Below are positions 15,649 to 29,113 of a stretch of DNA of 64,000 nucleotides, piece after piece. Source of the stretch: Onchocerca volvulus (taxonomy: Eukaryota; Nematoda; Chromadorea; Rhabditida; Onchocercidae); assembly GCA_000499405.2 (NCBI GenBank), contig HG738141.1, positions 1,306,481-1,370,480 on the forward strand. The letters are read 5' to 3'. The notes under the pieces are model-generated. The model searched no databases. It had not been told where the DNA came from and saw only the letters and a list, made by a program, of their open reading frames with translations. Every line of letters begins with the position of its first letter. Within the stretch, counting starts at the first letter, position 1. The position numbers and the translations under genes are program-made.

Positions 15649-18600
15649 ATGAAGAAAACACAGCAGGTTGATGACATTGCGACGGCACCGAAATCATCGC
15701 CACATAAATCAAAAGCGGTAATTCTTATTTTTCGCCTATTTCTTCACAAGAAAAGTTTAACTTTTCTTGTAAAAGTTTCTTTTTTTTCTATATTTTCATG
15801 GCCCCAAAAGTATGTTTGTTATGACCGTGATTTTCATTATCAAACATTTTATCCTAAAAAGTTGAAATAGTAGTTCGAAAAGACAAGACATCAATTTGAA
15901 GCAGTCATAATTATTTCAGAAAATAGAAAAACGAAATGAACGAACGACAGGGACAGTTTTGTCAGAAGTGACACTGAATATTGGCGATCCACAGGTGGAT
16001 ATGAAATAATGTTCAGTTGAAGTTCATTTTCCTGTCTCTACTTGATAACGCATCTGTGATCATCTCTGCTTATCATGAATGCTCATCATGAACTTGTTCT
16101 GCTTGCTAACGATTATCGTACTGTCCACCTGTCCTGTCATACTAATTACTTTGGATTCTGATCAATCTCATCTAGACAGTATTTCGGATTTTTTTGAATA
16201 ACTCTTCCGACTGTTCTATGCACTTTGAGAAGACATTGCTTCACCATCATGTTTACTTTTCTTATTATTTGGGAATGGTATGAACATCCATGTGTGACAG
16301 ATTAGCTGACCCTTCAGACTGTTCATTAACTGATCATTCTGACTCTCCCGAATGCTTTCGATGGTCTGATGGTTATTATTATATGTATTTTCGAGAAGGC
16401 AAATTTCCTACCGGCTAATAATTTCCTGCAAATAATTGTAGTCGTGGATATCAATGCTCGAAATTGTAGTTGAATTGAAATCAAATCTGATTCTTTCAAA
16501 CATTCATCAAATATTTCTTTTCAGGATTATGGGAACCTCTCTGTTAGAAAGCGTGATGCTGAAGATATAGAGGTCATCTGTGAAAAAGAACAGGAAGTAG
16601 AACTTCATGAAATGTTGATTATCGCAGAGAATGAATTTATGGCTAATTTTTTCAATCCATCCAAGCAATATTTGTGAAATTAGAAGATTCTTTAGATAAT
16701 TTTTTCAGAATATTCGTGAGACAACGAAAATTTCGCAAGTTGAAATGCAATCCTCGGATCGAAGTGATTCACGAGATGTTACACCGATGCGAGAAAAAGC
16801 AGTCCGTGTCTTTCATTATAACCAGAATTGTTTCTTTTTTCATGAGTTAATTTAGAATATAAATTAGAATTATGTATATAAATAGTAAGAAATATTGAAG
16901 GATGTAGAAGGGCATCTGAAGGAGGAAAGGAGAGATTCATCTGGCGAAGCAGCGGTTGTGGTAGATAAGAATCGTTCTTCATCAAAACCACAGAAAGTTC
17001 TTCACGCAGATGGTACGTAGAAAAAATTTGCATAATTCAATCAATATTGATAGATTCTCTTTATTCCAGAGACATCAATTCTATGCAATCTATCTTTCGG
17101 GAACTATTTCTTCATTTATTCTGGTGAAAGATATCTAATTAGACCAATTGTATTTCAATTAAAATAATACTTTTGAATTCAGAAAACACAGAATGTACTG
17201 TTCGAAAAGAATACGAGCAGAACGAGTGTCAGAACTGTAAAAACATGCAGTCTGAGATCAAGAGTCTTACCGCAAAGGTCATAGTTCAATTTATTTTTAA
17301 TATTTTCCATCATTGTTGTAATCGTATTCGTAACATTCCTTCTTATGATTACTATTTTTTAGATGAGAGAATTGCAAAACAAATTTAAACAACGCTTGAA
17401 AAAGCAAAGGTTCACTATTGAAAGTTTGTGGAGAAAGGTATGCTAGCGTTGATTCTCATTATCGATACTGATATATTGGAAGTAATTATGCAACAAAAAT
17501 TAATGATAGACATTGAAAGAAGTAAGATGGAAGAAAGTCTGAGAGAAATTTATCGTCAACAAGAACGATAGATGATAAAAAATCACTTTTTGTAAATCTT
17601 TCTTTGATCTTTTCAGACTGCTATCATTCTTTCAGGAAAAAGATGAGGAGGTAAGAAAGCATCCGACTAAAAGCAAAGAGATAATTGAAGATGAAAATCA
17701 ATGGAAGGCTTCTTGTGTAAGTATGGCTATATAACTGCCGATATTAACTGTCAAAAGTCAACTTTAAAAATACCTTCTCTACAAAATACTTGCAATTTTG
17801 TAGAGGAGGATCGTCACAAAATTGCAGGCCGTATTTGCAAATGTTTTGCAGAGAAGCTAGTAGAAAAGCATAATCTATTTGAATAAATAAAAATAATTTA
17901 ATCTTTCCTCATTGCGATTATTGCTATTTTCTTCGAACAAACGATATCGAAAGAGAACATTAGTTTAAGAATTAAAACGCGAAGAAAAACTATGAATTGT
18001 GCGTGGTGCGCTAAAGATATCGTAGGTTGAGAACAGTGATTTTTCAGAAAGGTCAAATTTGTTCATACTCTATTGGCAGTTTTATTGTAGGAAGAACTCG
18101 AAGGGCAATTTGAAGAACTTCAAAAAGAAATGATAATTCAGATAGAATGCTATCAGAAGAAAGTGGAAGAAAACTGCAGTGAAAAAGAACAGTTGGAAAT
18201 GGAAGTAAGCAATTCTCTATTCAAAATATTACTTTTGAATTGAAGTAACAAATGTTCCGATTCTGATCTTGAAAATTCATCAAGAAAGGCTGAAAATTCA
18301 TCGATAAAGAATTATATAGCTCATTATTCAAATTTTAGCTCATAAAAGCCGATGAAGAAATCAGTAATTTGGAAAAAGTAAAGAATGAAGCAGAAAAGGA
18401 AAATTCACGACTCCAGTCCACCATACAGGTAAATTTCTGCAAAAAAAGATTTAATCTGCAAGAATTTAGGAAAATGTAGTCAACTACAAGGTGGAAAGAT
18501 AAAATATATACTAATAAGAAGAATATTATTTAATTTAATTTGGTTCAAATAGTGTCGACAAGCAAACTGAAAAATTTTTCACTCCCAATGCATGCCGTCT

Positions 18601-20798
18601 AATGTGCTTTTATTTTTAGCTCTATACATAAATATATAGTAAAATTATATTGGAATGCCCATTTTAGGAGATGTGTAACAATTCTGCCAAAGAATTCGAA
18701 GAGCAAAAGATTAAAATAATGCAATCGATAGAACTGAACCAAAAAGAAAAGGAAGAATTGTATCACTCGAGTGAAGCTATGGTATCACAGCTTGAATTAA
18801 TGCTCAAGCAGACTTGCGATGACAATGCAAAACTTCGTGTTCATCTCGAGAAAGTTGACGGAATCCTTGAAAGTAGCAAACTGGGACAAGAAGAGTTCCA
18901 TCAACAACTGAAGAAAAAGTTGAATGAGCTGCTGAAAAAGTTCAAAAATGAAGCAACTAGCTCTGAATTGACGGGGATAAGTGAAGAGAATATACGATAC
19001 ACTGTGGATAATTTCGAGGCAATGATAGGAACTATTCTAGAAGAGAATCCTTCTTTTCATTCCTTGGCTGAACGACTTGCAGTCTTCATAGAGGCAAAGA
19101 TCAAAGATGAGAATGAGGTTTTATTTTTTTCTATGTCTGCTATCGATTTTAATAAGACCAATGAGAAATGCAAAAGTATTCCAGTTTCAAAATAATTTCA
19201 AAGATTCTTTCACTAAGAATACAAATCAAATGATAATGTCAAAGATTTTCAGCAAAAAAAACCGCCCGAAAGCAGAATTCAGAAAAGATGGGATGAGAGC
19301 CAAAGAGCAAAAGCTTTAATGGTATTATTGGTATTTTAAATTAATTTTAGTTGTCATTTTGCCACTGAAAATGAGTTCTAATCCCATGATTTTGGTATAA
19401 TGTGAAAAGAATGCAGTGAGATGGAATGAAAGGGATAAATATAGCCAGGAGAACATTATTCCAAATTCGGATGAATACAGATTACAGCAACGGATGGATT
19501 CAGCGAAAAAATCCTATTGATATGGTGGAATCAGGGGATATTACAAATTGATAATATGGTGGTTATGCCGACTGGTCATTTCAGAACTTCAAGAGAACAT
19601 CTAGGAAAGAAATTTACTCAATGTTGGAACAGTTTAAGAAAATACAGGAAAAGGAACTCTCAGAAAGTATTCAGAAGATAATGAGCTATCTGGAAAATAC
19701 TGAGCAAGTACTCATTTATAACATTTCAGGGCAATGCATTCTATTTTTGCTTCGGTCGAAATCTTTCATACTTATCAGTTGCATAATTGAGAGCGATAAG
19801 TGGGATAGATGTCAAGTCGATATTAGTCTTAAGGAATTCTTCAGAAATGTTATTTTTCAGGGAATCGTTGATAGTTTAATAAGGCGCATTGAAAATATGA
19901 GCGATACAGTTGCTCTAATGAACCGCAAAAAATGCAATCTTCAAAAGATCGAACAAGGATTGGATTACTACATTGCTCTGATTAGGATATTTTTCAATAG
20001 AATGAATAAATCCAGAAGTAAAGTTCGGTGGGAGAAGAGGAAGAGCGAAATGGAAATTTTACGCAAAGAAAATCGTAAATTGAAAGAAGTGTGTAGACAT
20101 CTTAGCGATGGATATATGGTACTTTTCTGCAAATTTTCCTTCAAATTTTGTGCTAAAATGTAACATATTATTGCATTGATTGTAGAGTGATTTGAACAAC
20201 TCTGATCCCTTGCAGGTGAGCATAACAGCAACACGTGCATGCTTTGCTATTTTTTTAGCAGACTTCTAAATTTGTTTCAGGAGATCGAAAAAAGGATAAG
20301 AAATATGGAGAAGCAAGAGGAAAAATTCCGCTATTCCATGTTCATGTCACGGATGGATCGGAATATGCGTATGCGTATTTCAGAAGACAAAGTAAAAAAT
20401 TGATAGCAAATTTACAATGAGAAAAAAAGACATGACACTTTAAGAGTTATCAAAAAATTTCTCGCTGTTGCTTTTTCTCTTACAATTTCACAATTAAAAG
20501 AGAAAGCCTAACAAGGATTCTCACAGATCTATAATGCCTCTCTGTTTATTCAAAATTTGAGAAATAGGAAGGAATCTTTTAAATGATGAGATGATATGGA
20601 TTCTGAATCGCTGCTCTATAAATAGAAATTTCATTGATTATTTTGGTAATATGATCTCACTTGCTCACTCACTATCAACATGTTGATGATTTTGATATGC
20701 TTCAGGAAAATGAACAATATCCGGAAAGACCTGTCAGCCGGGAACAGAGGGAAGGAACTTCGGAGAACGAACAGACTATCATGAATGAATTATCATGA
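15649..20798 (+). CDS. Large multi-exon coiled-coil protein, unrecognised
   Basis: Phase-consistent exons: 15649-15717, 15920-15994, 16525-16572, 16709-16801, 16901-17012, 17183-17277, 17363-17437, 17636-17650 (15-base microexon, tentative), 18091-18204, 18339-18428, 18668-19117, 19253-19321, an uncertain exon near 19412-19520, 19585-19707, 19861-20118, 20186-20215, 20281-20391, 20706-20798 (TGA). That is about 640 residues. From residue 160 or so the protein is dominated by Glu/Lys/Gln heptad-like coiled coil (e.g. FEELQKEMIIQIECYQKKVE, EISNLEKVKNEAEKENSRLQ). The region NFEAMIGTILEENPSFHSLA may be a globular insert. A CxxC-like cluster (ECQNCKN) occurs early. No enzyme motif or signal peptide. 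It could be a structural or ciliary/centrosomal component, but this cannot be said from sequence alone. Confidence 0.75.
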
Positions 20799-22222
20799 GA
20801 ATTCAGCTTTTTTGTATTTAAAATATCTCAGGTTGATTTTCTTTGATGTCTTTATCAACTTACAGACATATTTCTCATTTTAATAATTGAAAGGCTATAA
20901 GTTACCAGTATTGGTTATTTAAATAAGTAATCTAAAAATTTTATTGTTGTGATATCGAAGCCTCCTCGCTAACATTTCTTCGAAACTATTCAAATTGCGA
21001 TAGTTTTTCTGAGTTCAAAGTTATAATCACCAGTCGAACTTTGAACTCTTATATATTTCATAATCAATAAAAGGTAGTTCAGTTCATTGCCTTTCTTTCT
21101 AAAACGAATTTATAGTGCAATTAGATCAATGATACTGGTTCAGATATTTTAGAAATCCTCAAAGAATACACAAAACAACAGATTGAAAATGCCATCGCTG
21201 TTGAAGTCCAAACAACGCTTTATAATTTTATAAATTTGCATCTCCTGCCAGTCCTTTATAATTTTTTTCTTAATTATTTGCCTTGCATTCTGAATGTTTC
21301 CTCACTTATTCCAACTTATCAAAGAAATACGACCTTATCTCATGCTGTCTAAATTGTAGAATTCTATTTTCACTCTTTAACATTTTCATTTTGCATCAAA
21401 TTATTACGCTTGATTATACGCTACTTGATAAATTTTTCAACCATCACTGAAATCGCTTATGTTATCATTGATATTCTTCAATCCATTGATATGGAAAGAA
21501 AACATCTTGGAAAAGAAAACAAGTCATTGGGTAAGGTTTGTTGATATCTATAGCTATATTAAACTTTCAAGACTTTTTCACCATCCTCCATAATTTTCAT
21601 ACAATGATATTATTGACTGATGGCAGATTGAAGTCATAATCCGGAATGTGTCTGTATCAGCCATTAGATGTTTTCCGGCTTAATTTATGATTTGGTGCAA
21701 AATTATTAGTAGATCAGTGTGATGTTCATTTTTTAGCATATTTTTGTCGAATGAAATAAAATTGATTCAAATTTTGAGATTCTACACACAACCGTTGATA
21801 TTTTGATGAATTTGGTCTATTTATGTTTGTATCAAAATGAATGCCAAATGAAGATTGCTATATGAAGGACTTTTACATATTTACGGCTAAAGGGACAGCT
21901 AATGATGAAATAGAAGAAGTGCTTATTTATGAAACAACGTTTTCATTGCAAATTAGAAGTTTGGATATAAATGCCACATTTTAACAAAATTTGGAAAGAA
22001 TTATTCTGAATAAAATTTAGATCAAGATCCTAAACCTCCGGCTAGGCAGTCAATTGCAAAGTATTGAAACTTTGATTCAATTGACTTCTTGTCCAGAAAA
22101 TATCTCATAATGCACGACACTTACGTAACTAAAAAATGGTAAACAGTGATTATACTCGAAAACAAAGTTTCGCTTCGATGATTGCCTCATCCATGACATA
22201 TATGGTACTTTCAGCATGTATC

Positions 22223-22271
22223 ACATTTATACATAAATGTAAACAATCATTTTGACTAATTTAGTCAAAAT
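22223..22271. repeat. Two adjacent short palindromes
   Basis: ACATTTAT-ac-ATAAATGT (22223-22240) is followed after 8 bases by ATTTTGACTAA-t-TTAGTCAAAAT (22249-22271), which is symmetric about its middle base. Both are perfect inverted repeats in AT-rich intergenic DNA. Confidence 0.7.
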
Positions 22272-23079
22272 AATTTTGCTATCTTTTGATATAATGAATT
22301 CAGTAAAGTGTTGATGAAAATTAAAAAAAAAAAAGTTCCAATACAAAAAATTATAAAATATATTAGCGAGAAGAGCGCAAATTGAATTATCGCTGTGAGA
22401 GTTATCAGTGCGAAGGAGTAAAGATAATGGAATCTTCAGCATAACACAGCAATTGATTCATTTCAGATCGGAAAGATCTTCAATGAAAAAAATCCTTTTG
22501 CAAAAAAAATTTGACTTTTTAGTTATGAAAGAAGTAATATCCGAATTTTTTTAGTTCTCCAAACTTTCTTTGCCAAGTTGCTTTTTTTTTTCTCATAGAT
22601 GAATTTTTGGTTTTAATCAATCAATAGATGTAAATTATCTCACAAATGCGATATTTTTGACAAGTTTATGGAGAAAGGAAAAATGCAAAATACCTGTCAG
22701 ATTCTGAAGTGCAAATCACTGCATGGCATTAATAACAACATATCATTGCTTCCTATGAATTCTACTATGCTTTTTATGTCCATTCCTTTTTTGCTAGCAT
22801 TATATTTCTTTTTAATTCAAACTCAGCGATAGAATCAATGCGATCTGCTCAAATATATCAGTGAAGGCCAAAGAATGATTTGATTAAATATTATTCGATT
22901 TGTTCAAAGATAGTGATAAACAAACATTCGTTCTCAAACTGAAGAGAAATGAATGATGACATTTCAGAGTGTCAATTGAAATCTGAGCACTGATCCATTG
23001 GAAATAAACTTACAATCAATTCTCATCTACTGCTTATAGCTACAACAACACAGTAATGAAATATCAAGAATTTTGCTAC

Positions 23080-23322
23080 CTCGAGATTTCATGTCTCGAG
23101 CTTCATGTCATGTTCGTAAATCTCGACATCACCATCCACAAGGCAGAAGCATCAATCTTCATCCGACCCTTTTATATTCCCATTTTAGCTTTATTCATAT
23201 TATTCGTTCGAAATCGGGCAATCCCATCACAAACTTGACAGCAGTAACATGACCAGTTGTGATGTGAAAACTGGAAAATGAAGAGCTGCAAGTTTCAGTA
23301 GTTCGAGATATGAAATCTCGAA
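23080..23322. repeat. Inverted pair of near-palindromic 21-mers
   Basis: CTCGAGATTTCATGTCTCGA(G) at 23080-23100 and, on the other strand, TTCGAGATTTCATATCTCGA(A) at 23302-23322 match at 18 of 21 positions. Each is itself a hairpin with a CTCGAGA- or TTCGAGAT-type arm. They are about 200 bases apart. Confidence 0.6.
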
Positions 23323-24358
23323 TCGCTACTAGTATTATTTTACATTGCAGATGTTTCTTTTGAAACTACTAGAAAGATTTGACTACGTACTCACAGAAAA
23401 CGAAAACTTAAGCTGCACTAAGATCACAGATTTTAAAAAGTGATAAGGACGTGCGATGAATCATCATTTAGATGATAACTGATAACAATATCAGACATGT
23501 TCCACTCCGCTTCCTCTTCGCTAAGTTGGATGAATAAATTTCGTCTGCTACAGAGAAAGAAGCCTTAAAGCGTTCTGTCCAGCCGATAGCTCTTTCATAT
23601 CCAAAACCGACAATACAGTAAACATTGTATTTTCACTCATATCGATTCGTTTCAACATCTGAAGGTAATCGCTGTGGAACTTGGTTGGATAATTTTTTTA
23701 GAGGAATTACCAAAATGCATAGTTTGCCCATGAGATTACCCTTCCAATACTCTTTCACATAGATTATTGATTTTTTTTTCACGAAATTGATGACATTTTT
23801 ATTTGGTATTGATAAAACATATTTTTATTTTTGCTTTTCATTTTTATTTTTATAGGTTAAATGATATTTTCTTCTTTATTTTTAAAAATTTCATTATTCC
23901 TTTCATGAGAACTCAAATTGAGTGTTGCTGAGATGGGCCAAGGCCAAGACCTCCAACTTTTCGATGTGGCAGTGGCGCAAATGGTCCAGTAGTTCCCCTC
24001 AAATTCCTCGTGCTCTTCGTCACTCTAACACTAGCTGCTGCTCGTGAGATTCGATGTTTGCATCTGTTCCTCGCCTCTTTTTATTGGCTCGGCGGGGAAT
24101 GGACATATGAAAAGGAGTAGAGGTGAAAGGTCAGCGAGAAATGGTGAGAGCGGAGGGTTAGAAGTTGGAAAGTATGTGAGTTACGTCAGTTGAAGCGTGA
24201 ATTTACACTACATAAGATATACTTGCAGATCACGTTAGTGATTATTAATGTAGCCGGATGCCGTAAATCATACTGGCCAGGGAATTCTGACGTGCTCATA
24301 GTTCACGTACTTTGGAGGCCATGTCATTTCTATTCGCAATTGATTTATCTTTTTTCAG

Positions 24359-24421
24359 ATGTATTAAACCTGTTGGAGCTATACGTAAAACGATTAGCTT
24401 CCATCCCGACGCTGAAGACTG
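24359..24421 (+). promoter_or_regulatory. 5' UTR with splice acceptor and minimal uORF
   Basis: TTTTTTCAG ends at 24358 and is followed at once by ATG TAT TAA, a two-codon upstream ORF, 63 bases before the proposed start at 24422. The acceptor may receive a spliced leader or a 5' noncoding exon. Confidence 0.45.
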
Positions 24422-27400
24422 ATGAGAACTGTGATAAAAAGCAATGATTATATGCGTAAATTAACTATTGGTGTAGGGATTGCGCTATGTGGATCAGCTA
24501 TCGGCTTTCTGTGCGACAAGGAACGATTCTTGCAACTTGGACCCTTTCGTGTAGTTCGTGCTGGTACCACGGTAAGCTGATTTCACGTAGTTTTCCCAGT
24601 TTGAAAAGTATTTTTTTTTAAGAAGAATGGTAAAATTTCATCTTTTTGTTTTTAGATTAGTAGTATCTAATTATTAGTCTGACTAATATGTTGTGGTAAT
24701 TGTAAGAGATATTCAGTATTCTCTCTCTTGATCTCTTTTCCTAGAATAAAGATACCTGGATAAGCTAAGTTTGCCGAAACAAGGATCTAGTTAATAATTT
24801 TGTTTTTAGCAAATATGAATATGGTTGCTGTTTATTTAAATTTTTTTTTTAAGTCTTTTTTAGGTACTTTGTATTGTAGCCGATTATAAATGGTCTATGT
24901 GGAATTGTCCGAAAACAGATGTATTGTATCAGCAGAAATTGAGTGCAGTGCATATCAGAAGTGCTAGAAAATTGCTTAAATTAGCAGAAAATAATGGTGG
25001 TGTTTATATTAAAGTAAGGGTTTTCAAGGTAGCATTTTTGTGAGATTATATTTCTTCCGCATCGGTAATTATGTGGTGCATATTTAACATTATAATTGTA
25101 TCATTTATAACCAAGCAGTGTACATATTAATTAGTGATAAAAAGTTTTTCTTTTTTTTAATTTTGAGAGTTTGAAAAAATCTCATAGTTTAGGTTGGACA
25201 GCATTTGGCTTCTCTGGAATATCTTCTTCCAGTTGAGTACACGGATACTTTATGTGTTTTGCATTCAAGAGCACCTGAGAGTAGATTGGGCGAAGTGCGG
25301 CAAGTTCTAGAGGAAGATCTGAATGCCAAGGTAAGTATTGTATCAAAACCTGAATAGTAGTATTATGCTATTGAAGCTCATAAATTACATAATTTTGGAG
25401 AAGTCTAGACTGTGGTAAAGGCAAGAATAGTTTTTGCTTTTTATTAGTTGTTGTTTGTATCCTAGCATTTATTTATTGATAGCTTATTGCGTTAATATAG
25501 ATAAGATTACAAGAATTATTCGGTAAAATTGATATATGTAATTACGTCCACCAATCTATCATTTTCAGCTTGAAGATATATTCGTAGAATTTAATGAAAG
25601 TCCAAAAGGTTCTGCATCACTTGCACAGGTGTACCGAGCAGTTTTAAAGAAAAATAATGAAGAAGTTGCTGTGAAAGTACAACATGTCTATGTAAAGCCG
25701 AGAAGTTGGGCTGATATTAAGACGATTGAGGCATGATCTTTTCGTTGGATAAAAGGATTTGTATAAGTGGAAAAAAACAGCACTGAATATTGAATGATTT
25801 TAATGACAAAATATAGGCTTCGCTATGTTCTCTTTTTCTGGGAACTTGTAAAATAGAAATCGAGGCGACTGATTGGCAATAGTAGCCAATATCAAGATAA
25901 TAACAAAGGCTGGGTTTTGAAAATAAGAAAATTTTTCTTTCCAGGCCTTAACTAGGTTGGCATCCAGACTCTTTCCTGATTTTCACTTTGTTTGGTTGGT
26001 GGACGAAATGAAACGAAATTTGCCGAGGGAATTGGATTTTAGAGTTGAAGCAGCAAATGCGAAAAGACTAAAGGAAATGTTTTCACATCTCGATTATCTT
26101 AAAGTAATTTTTGAGCTTAAAATTTGTTCTAGACATGTGTATATAAAGGATGATGGTGCTTAGGTATTAAACTTAGTTGGTTCTCTACTTTTTCATGATT
26201 GTAGATACAAGACAGAATTATTTTATTGCGCTAGAATTCAAAATGAACTGGCTTTCTACGCCTTTAATTATGAAGCAGTGATGTTGGCATTGTTTAGATG
26301 AGGGTTCTCCTTGAATTCCATTAATTATCAAGCAGTGATGAAAGAAAGACAATAGAAGTATATTGCAGATTCCAAAGATATACGAAGAATATACGACAGA
26401 ACGTGTTCTTACTATGGAATACTGTAATGGTGCTCAAATAAATGATTGTAATTATTTTACGCAAAACAATATAAATCGCTATGATGTAAGTGCAGAAATT
26501 TATTGCAACAACCAATGAATTTCATGATTTTGGTCGCTTAATAGTATCTTAATCATCCAGCTATTTTCATGTTTACTGTTTTTATTATTCAGTGACTTTT
26601 GCATTTATGATTCCCTATCATTAAATGCCTTTGTATGGTATTGTTATTTACAATTTTTGTATCCTTAATTTCACACCGCATCGTAGAATGTGGCTTTCTA
26701 AAATTATTCTTTTTTCATTTTTTCTCAGATCAGTGTGAACAGCTTATTATTACTTTTTTGATGACTAAATTTTAAATTCATCAAAATGAATATGTTTTTA
26801 TTTCAGGTTTGTCGTAAACTGGGTGCACTGTTTAGTGAAATGATTTTTATCAATGGTTATGTTCACTGCGATCCACATCCTGGCAATGTTTTGGTAAATA
26901 AGGAAAAAGATGGTCGTGTTTTGATCGTTCTTTTGGATCATGGACTTTATTTGGTAGGCTTTTTTATCATGGTCTAATAATGTGAAATTTGATTACATTA
27001 TTTTCTCTGATTTATTCAGAGATTATTGGTTTGAATTTGGTACGCGAATTCTTATAGAAAATTTAAAGGAAAAAGTGGAATGAATGTGAATGATGGAAGG
27101 ACTTAAAAATCATGTGAATATATAAATTTTGAGTAATATTTTCTAAAACTATTGTCGCTGTGTTTTTATGATTCATATCTTGTAACTGCGCAGAAATCTG
27201 CATGGAATCCAGAGTTTACTGTTTTACTCTTTGACTCATATATTGCAGACTATGGAATCTGATTTTCGGATAAAATATTCGAAGTTATGGATAGCATTAT
27301 TAAAACCCGATTTAAATGAAGTTAAGGTTCGTTAGTTCATTTTTATGATAATGTTCGGACATTTCGGAGCTTTGGAAATTATCGAACTTTTTTTCATAAC

Positions 27401-28381
27401 TTTCAGAAATGTGCACAGTCAATGGGTGTCGGTGAGCTCTATGGTCTTTTTGCCTGTATGGTGACAAATAGATCATGGAATGCAATTAGCCATGGAATCG
27501 ATAAATCACCTGCTACATATGATGAAGCAAGTTATATTTACTTTATTTTGATTATAATTTATATAGATATTGTACATATTTAAGCACAACAACTGAAATT
27601 TTGTTCATTATTTAAAAATAATAGTTATGAAGTATATTAAATAAAAGAGAAGATTGTATATGGCACGATTATGAAGATCGATTTTTTGACTATAAGTAAA
27701 GATTCGATTACCTTTCTAATTCCAAAGATTATAGAAACGAGAAATTAAATCATATGCTGCCACTCTAATACCCGAAATTTCACAAGTTTTGGAACGGATG
27801 CCACGTTCAATGTTATTAATTTTGAAAACAAATGATCTTCTGAGAAGTATAGAATATCGATTAGGGACACAAGGGCGGGCTGATACTTTTATTCAGGTAT
27901 CTTCTGCTAATTTAATAATTTTTTTTTTTCGTTGTGAAAAATGGAAAGATGATTTGCTTAATTAGGGAATAATAATAAAACTTACACTTACTTACTTCTT
28001 ATTTACTTATTTACAAAAATCAAATAAAGCATAACTTTGCCAGTTTTTCAGTGAATGAGACGTTGTAATTCTATTGAAATAAAAAAAAGAAAAGAAAAAA
28101 ACGATACTTTTTTCCATTAATTAATTGAACAAATTTGTCAAAGAGATATTACACACTATTATAAATATTTGAAATGATCAGTTCCAGCAGAAATTCATAT
28201 TCATTTTTAGATGGCTCGTTGCTGTGTTCGATCAGTTCACCAACGTTCTGCTGAACAAACCAATTCGTTACTGATGAAAATTTGTGTTTATGTGCGCATG
28301 TACATCACATTATTTAAAATAACTATTTTCGAGTATTATTTGATGTTTATGAATCCATTTTATGCCAAACCCATCGAATAA
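24422..28381 (+). CDS. ADCK1-type UbiB/ABC1 kinase-like protein
   Basis: This is a mitochondrial atypical kinase-like ATPase of the COQ8/UbiB family; the order and wording of motifs follow animal ADCK1. Exons: 24422-24571, 24864-25013, 25193-25330, 25569-25730, 25945-26103, 26369-26485, 26807-26953, 27249-27326, 27407-27526, 27735-27896, 28211-28381. Phases agree, giving 517 residues (ADCK1 is about 520-530). A short hydrophobic N-terminal segment (LTIGVGIALCGSAIGFL) may be a transmembrane or import signal. Hallmarks: KVGQ at 100-103, the Ala-rich GSASLAQV loop at about 160-167, VAVK with Lys182, LPRELDF near 227-232, HCDPHPGN at 312-319, and LLDHG with Asp336 in place of DFG. Introns 4 and 9 use GC donors. 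An internal ATG at 24452 is an alternative start. Confidence 0.93.
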
Positions 28382-29113
28382 TTTATGTTAGTATAAGTTG
28401 TTTTTATCTAATTTTTCAGGATTTTCGGATTTTTATGGGTCTGGTGCCTTCTTGTTTATATGATTTTGTTTATTTCATCTTTATACCTCTACACTCTTGT
28501 TTATTTTTATTTTTTGCTATACAATTTTAAATGGATATTTGAGTACGTGTGTTTCGGTGATTTGAATCTCCTAAATTTAGCTTCAATTGTCTGGATTTTG
28601 ATTTACCATTTTTCATTTTTAACTTTACCTGTTTTCAATCAGCTTGAAAATTTTATAGATTTATCAAAGTTTTAGTTAAGTTTATTGTCTATATTTTAAT
28701 GATTCATCATAAAATGTATGTTTTGTTTTTTTTTTTCTTTATTTGCTCTGCACTTTGGTGTGTTGAATGTGCCTTTCTTTTCGACTTTTAAACTAGAATT
28801 TTAAGATGTTTTTGGGAAAATGGGCTTCATTATCTATCCGGGGGAAAAGTAGTTCGATGAACAAAGAAGAAATCATATGAAAAAATGATGACAACATCGG
28901 TCGGAATTATATGGAGAAATATTATTAATCTACTGATACAGGGAGTTAAAATGATTCAGTCATTGTCATCAGTATAATTTGCTGATGTCTTTTGTTGTGA
29001 TTGATTGGTTCCACATTAATGTTTTTGTTTTGCCTTATGACAGTGATATTATTTCTCGTCTTATCCGAGTAAGTATGGTCGATTATTTTTATTTTGATAT
29101 TAGAATACTCGAA
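28382..29113. other. Intergenic between ADCK1-like and MBT genes
   Basis: About 730 bases, T-rich, same-strand neighbours on both sides. A 71-codon Phe/Tyr-rich frame (28460-28675) looks like translation of T-rich DNA. An AG at 29102-29103 just before the next start may be a trans-splice acceptor, so a loose operon is possible but unproven. Confidence 0.4.

Larger units (their letters stand above)
20799..24358. other. Long gene-free stretch, upstream of ADCK1-like gene
   Basis: About 3.5 kb without a supported gene. It holds two adjacent palindromes (22223-22271) and a pair of related near-palindromic 21-mers (23080 and 23302). The part at 23930-24180 is distinctly richer in G+C and contains an inverted CCAAT (ATTGGCTCGG); it is the likely promoter of the downstream gene. 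Confidence 0.45.

Noticed and set aside
28460..28675. 71-codon Phe/Tyr/Leu-rich ORF
   Set aside because: Translation of T-rich 3' flank; no splice or homology support.
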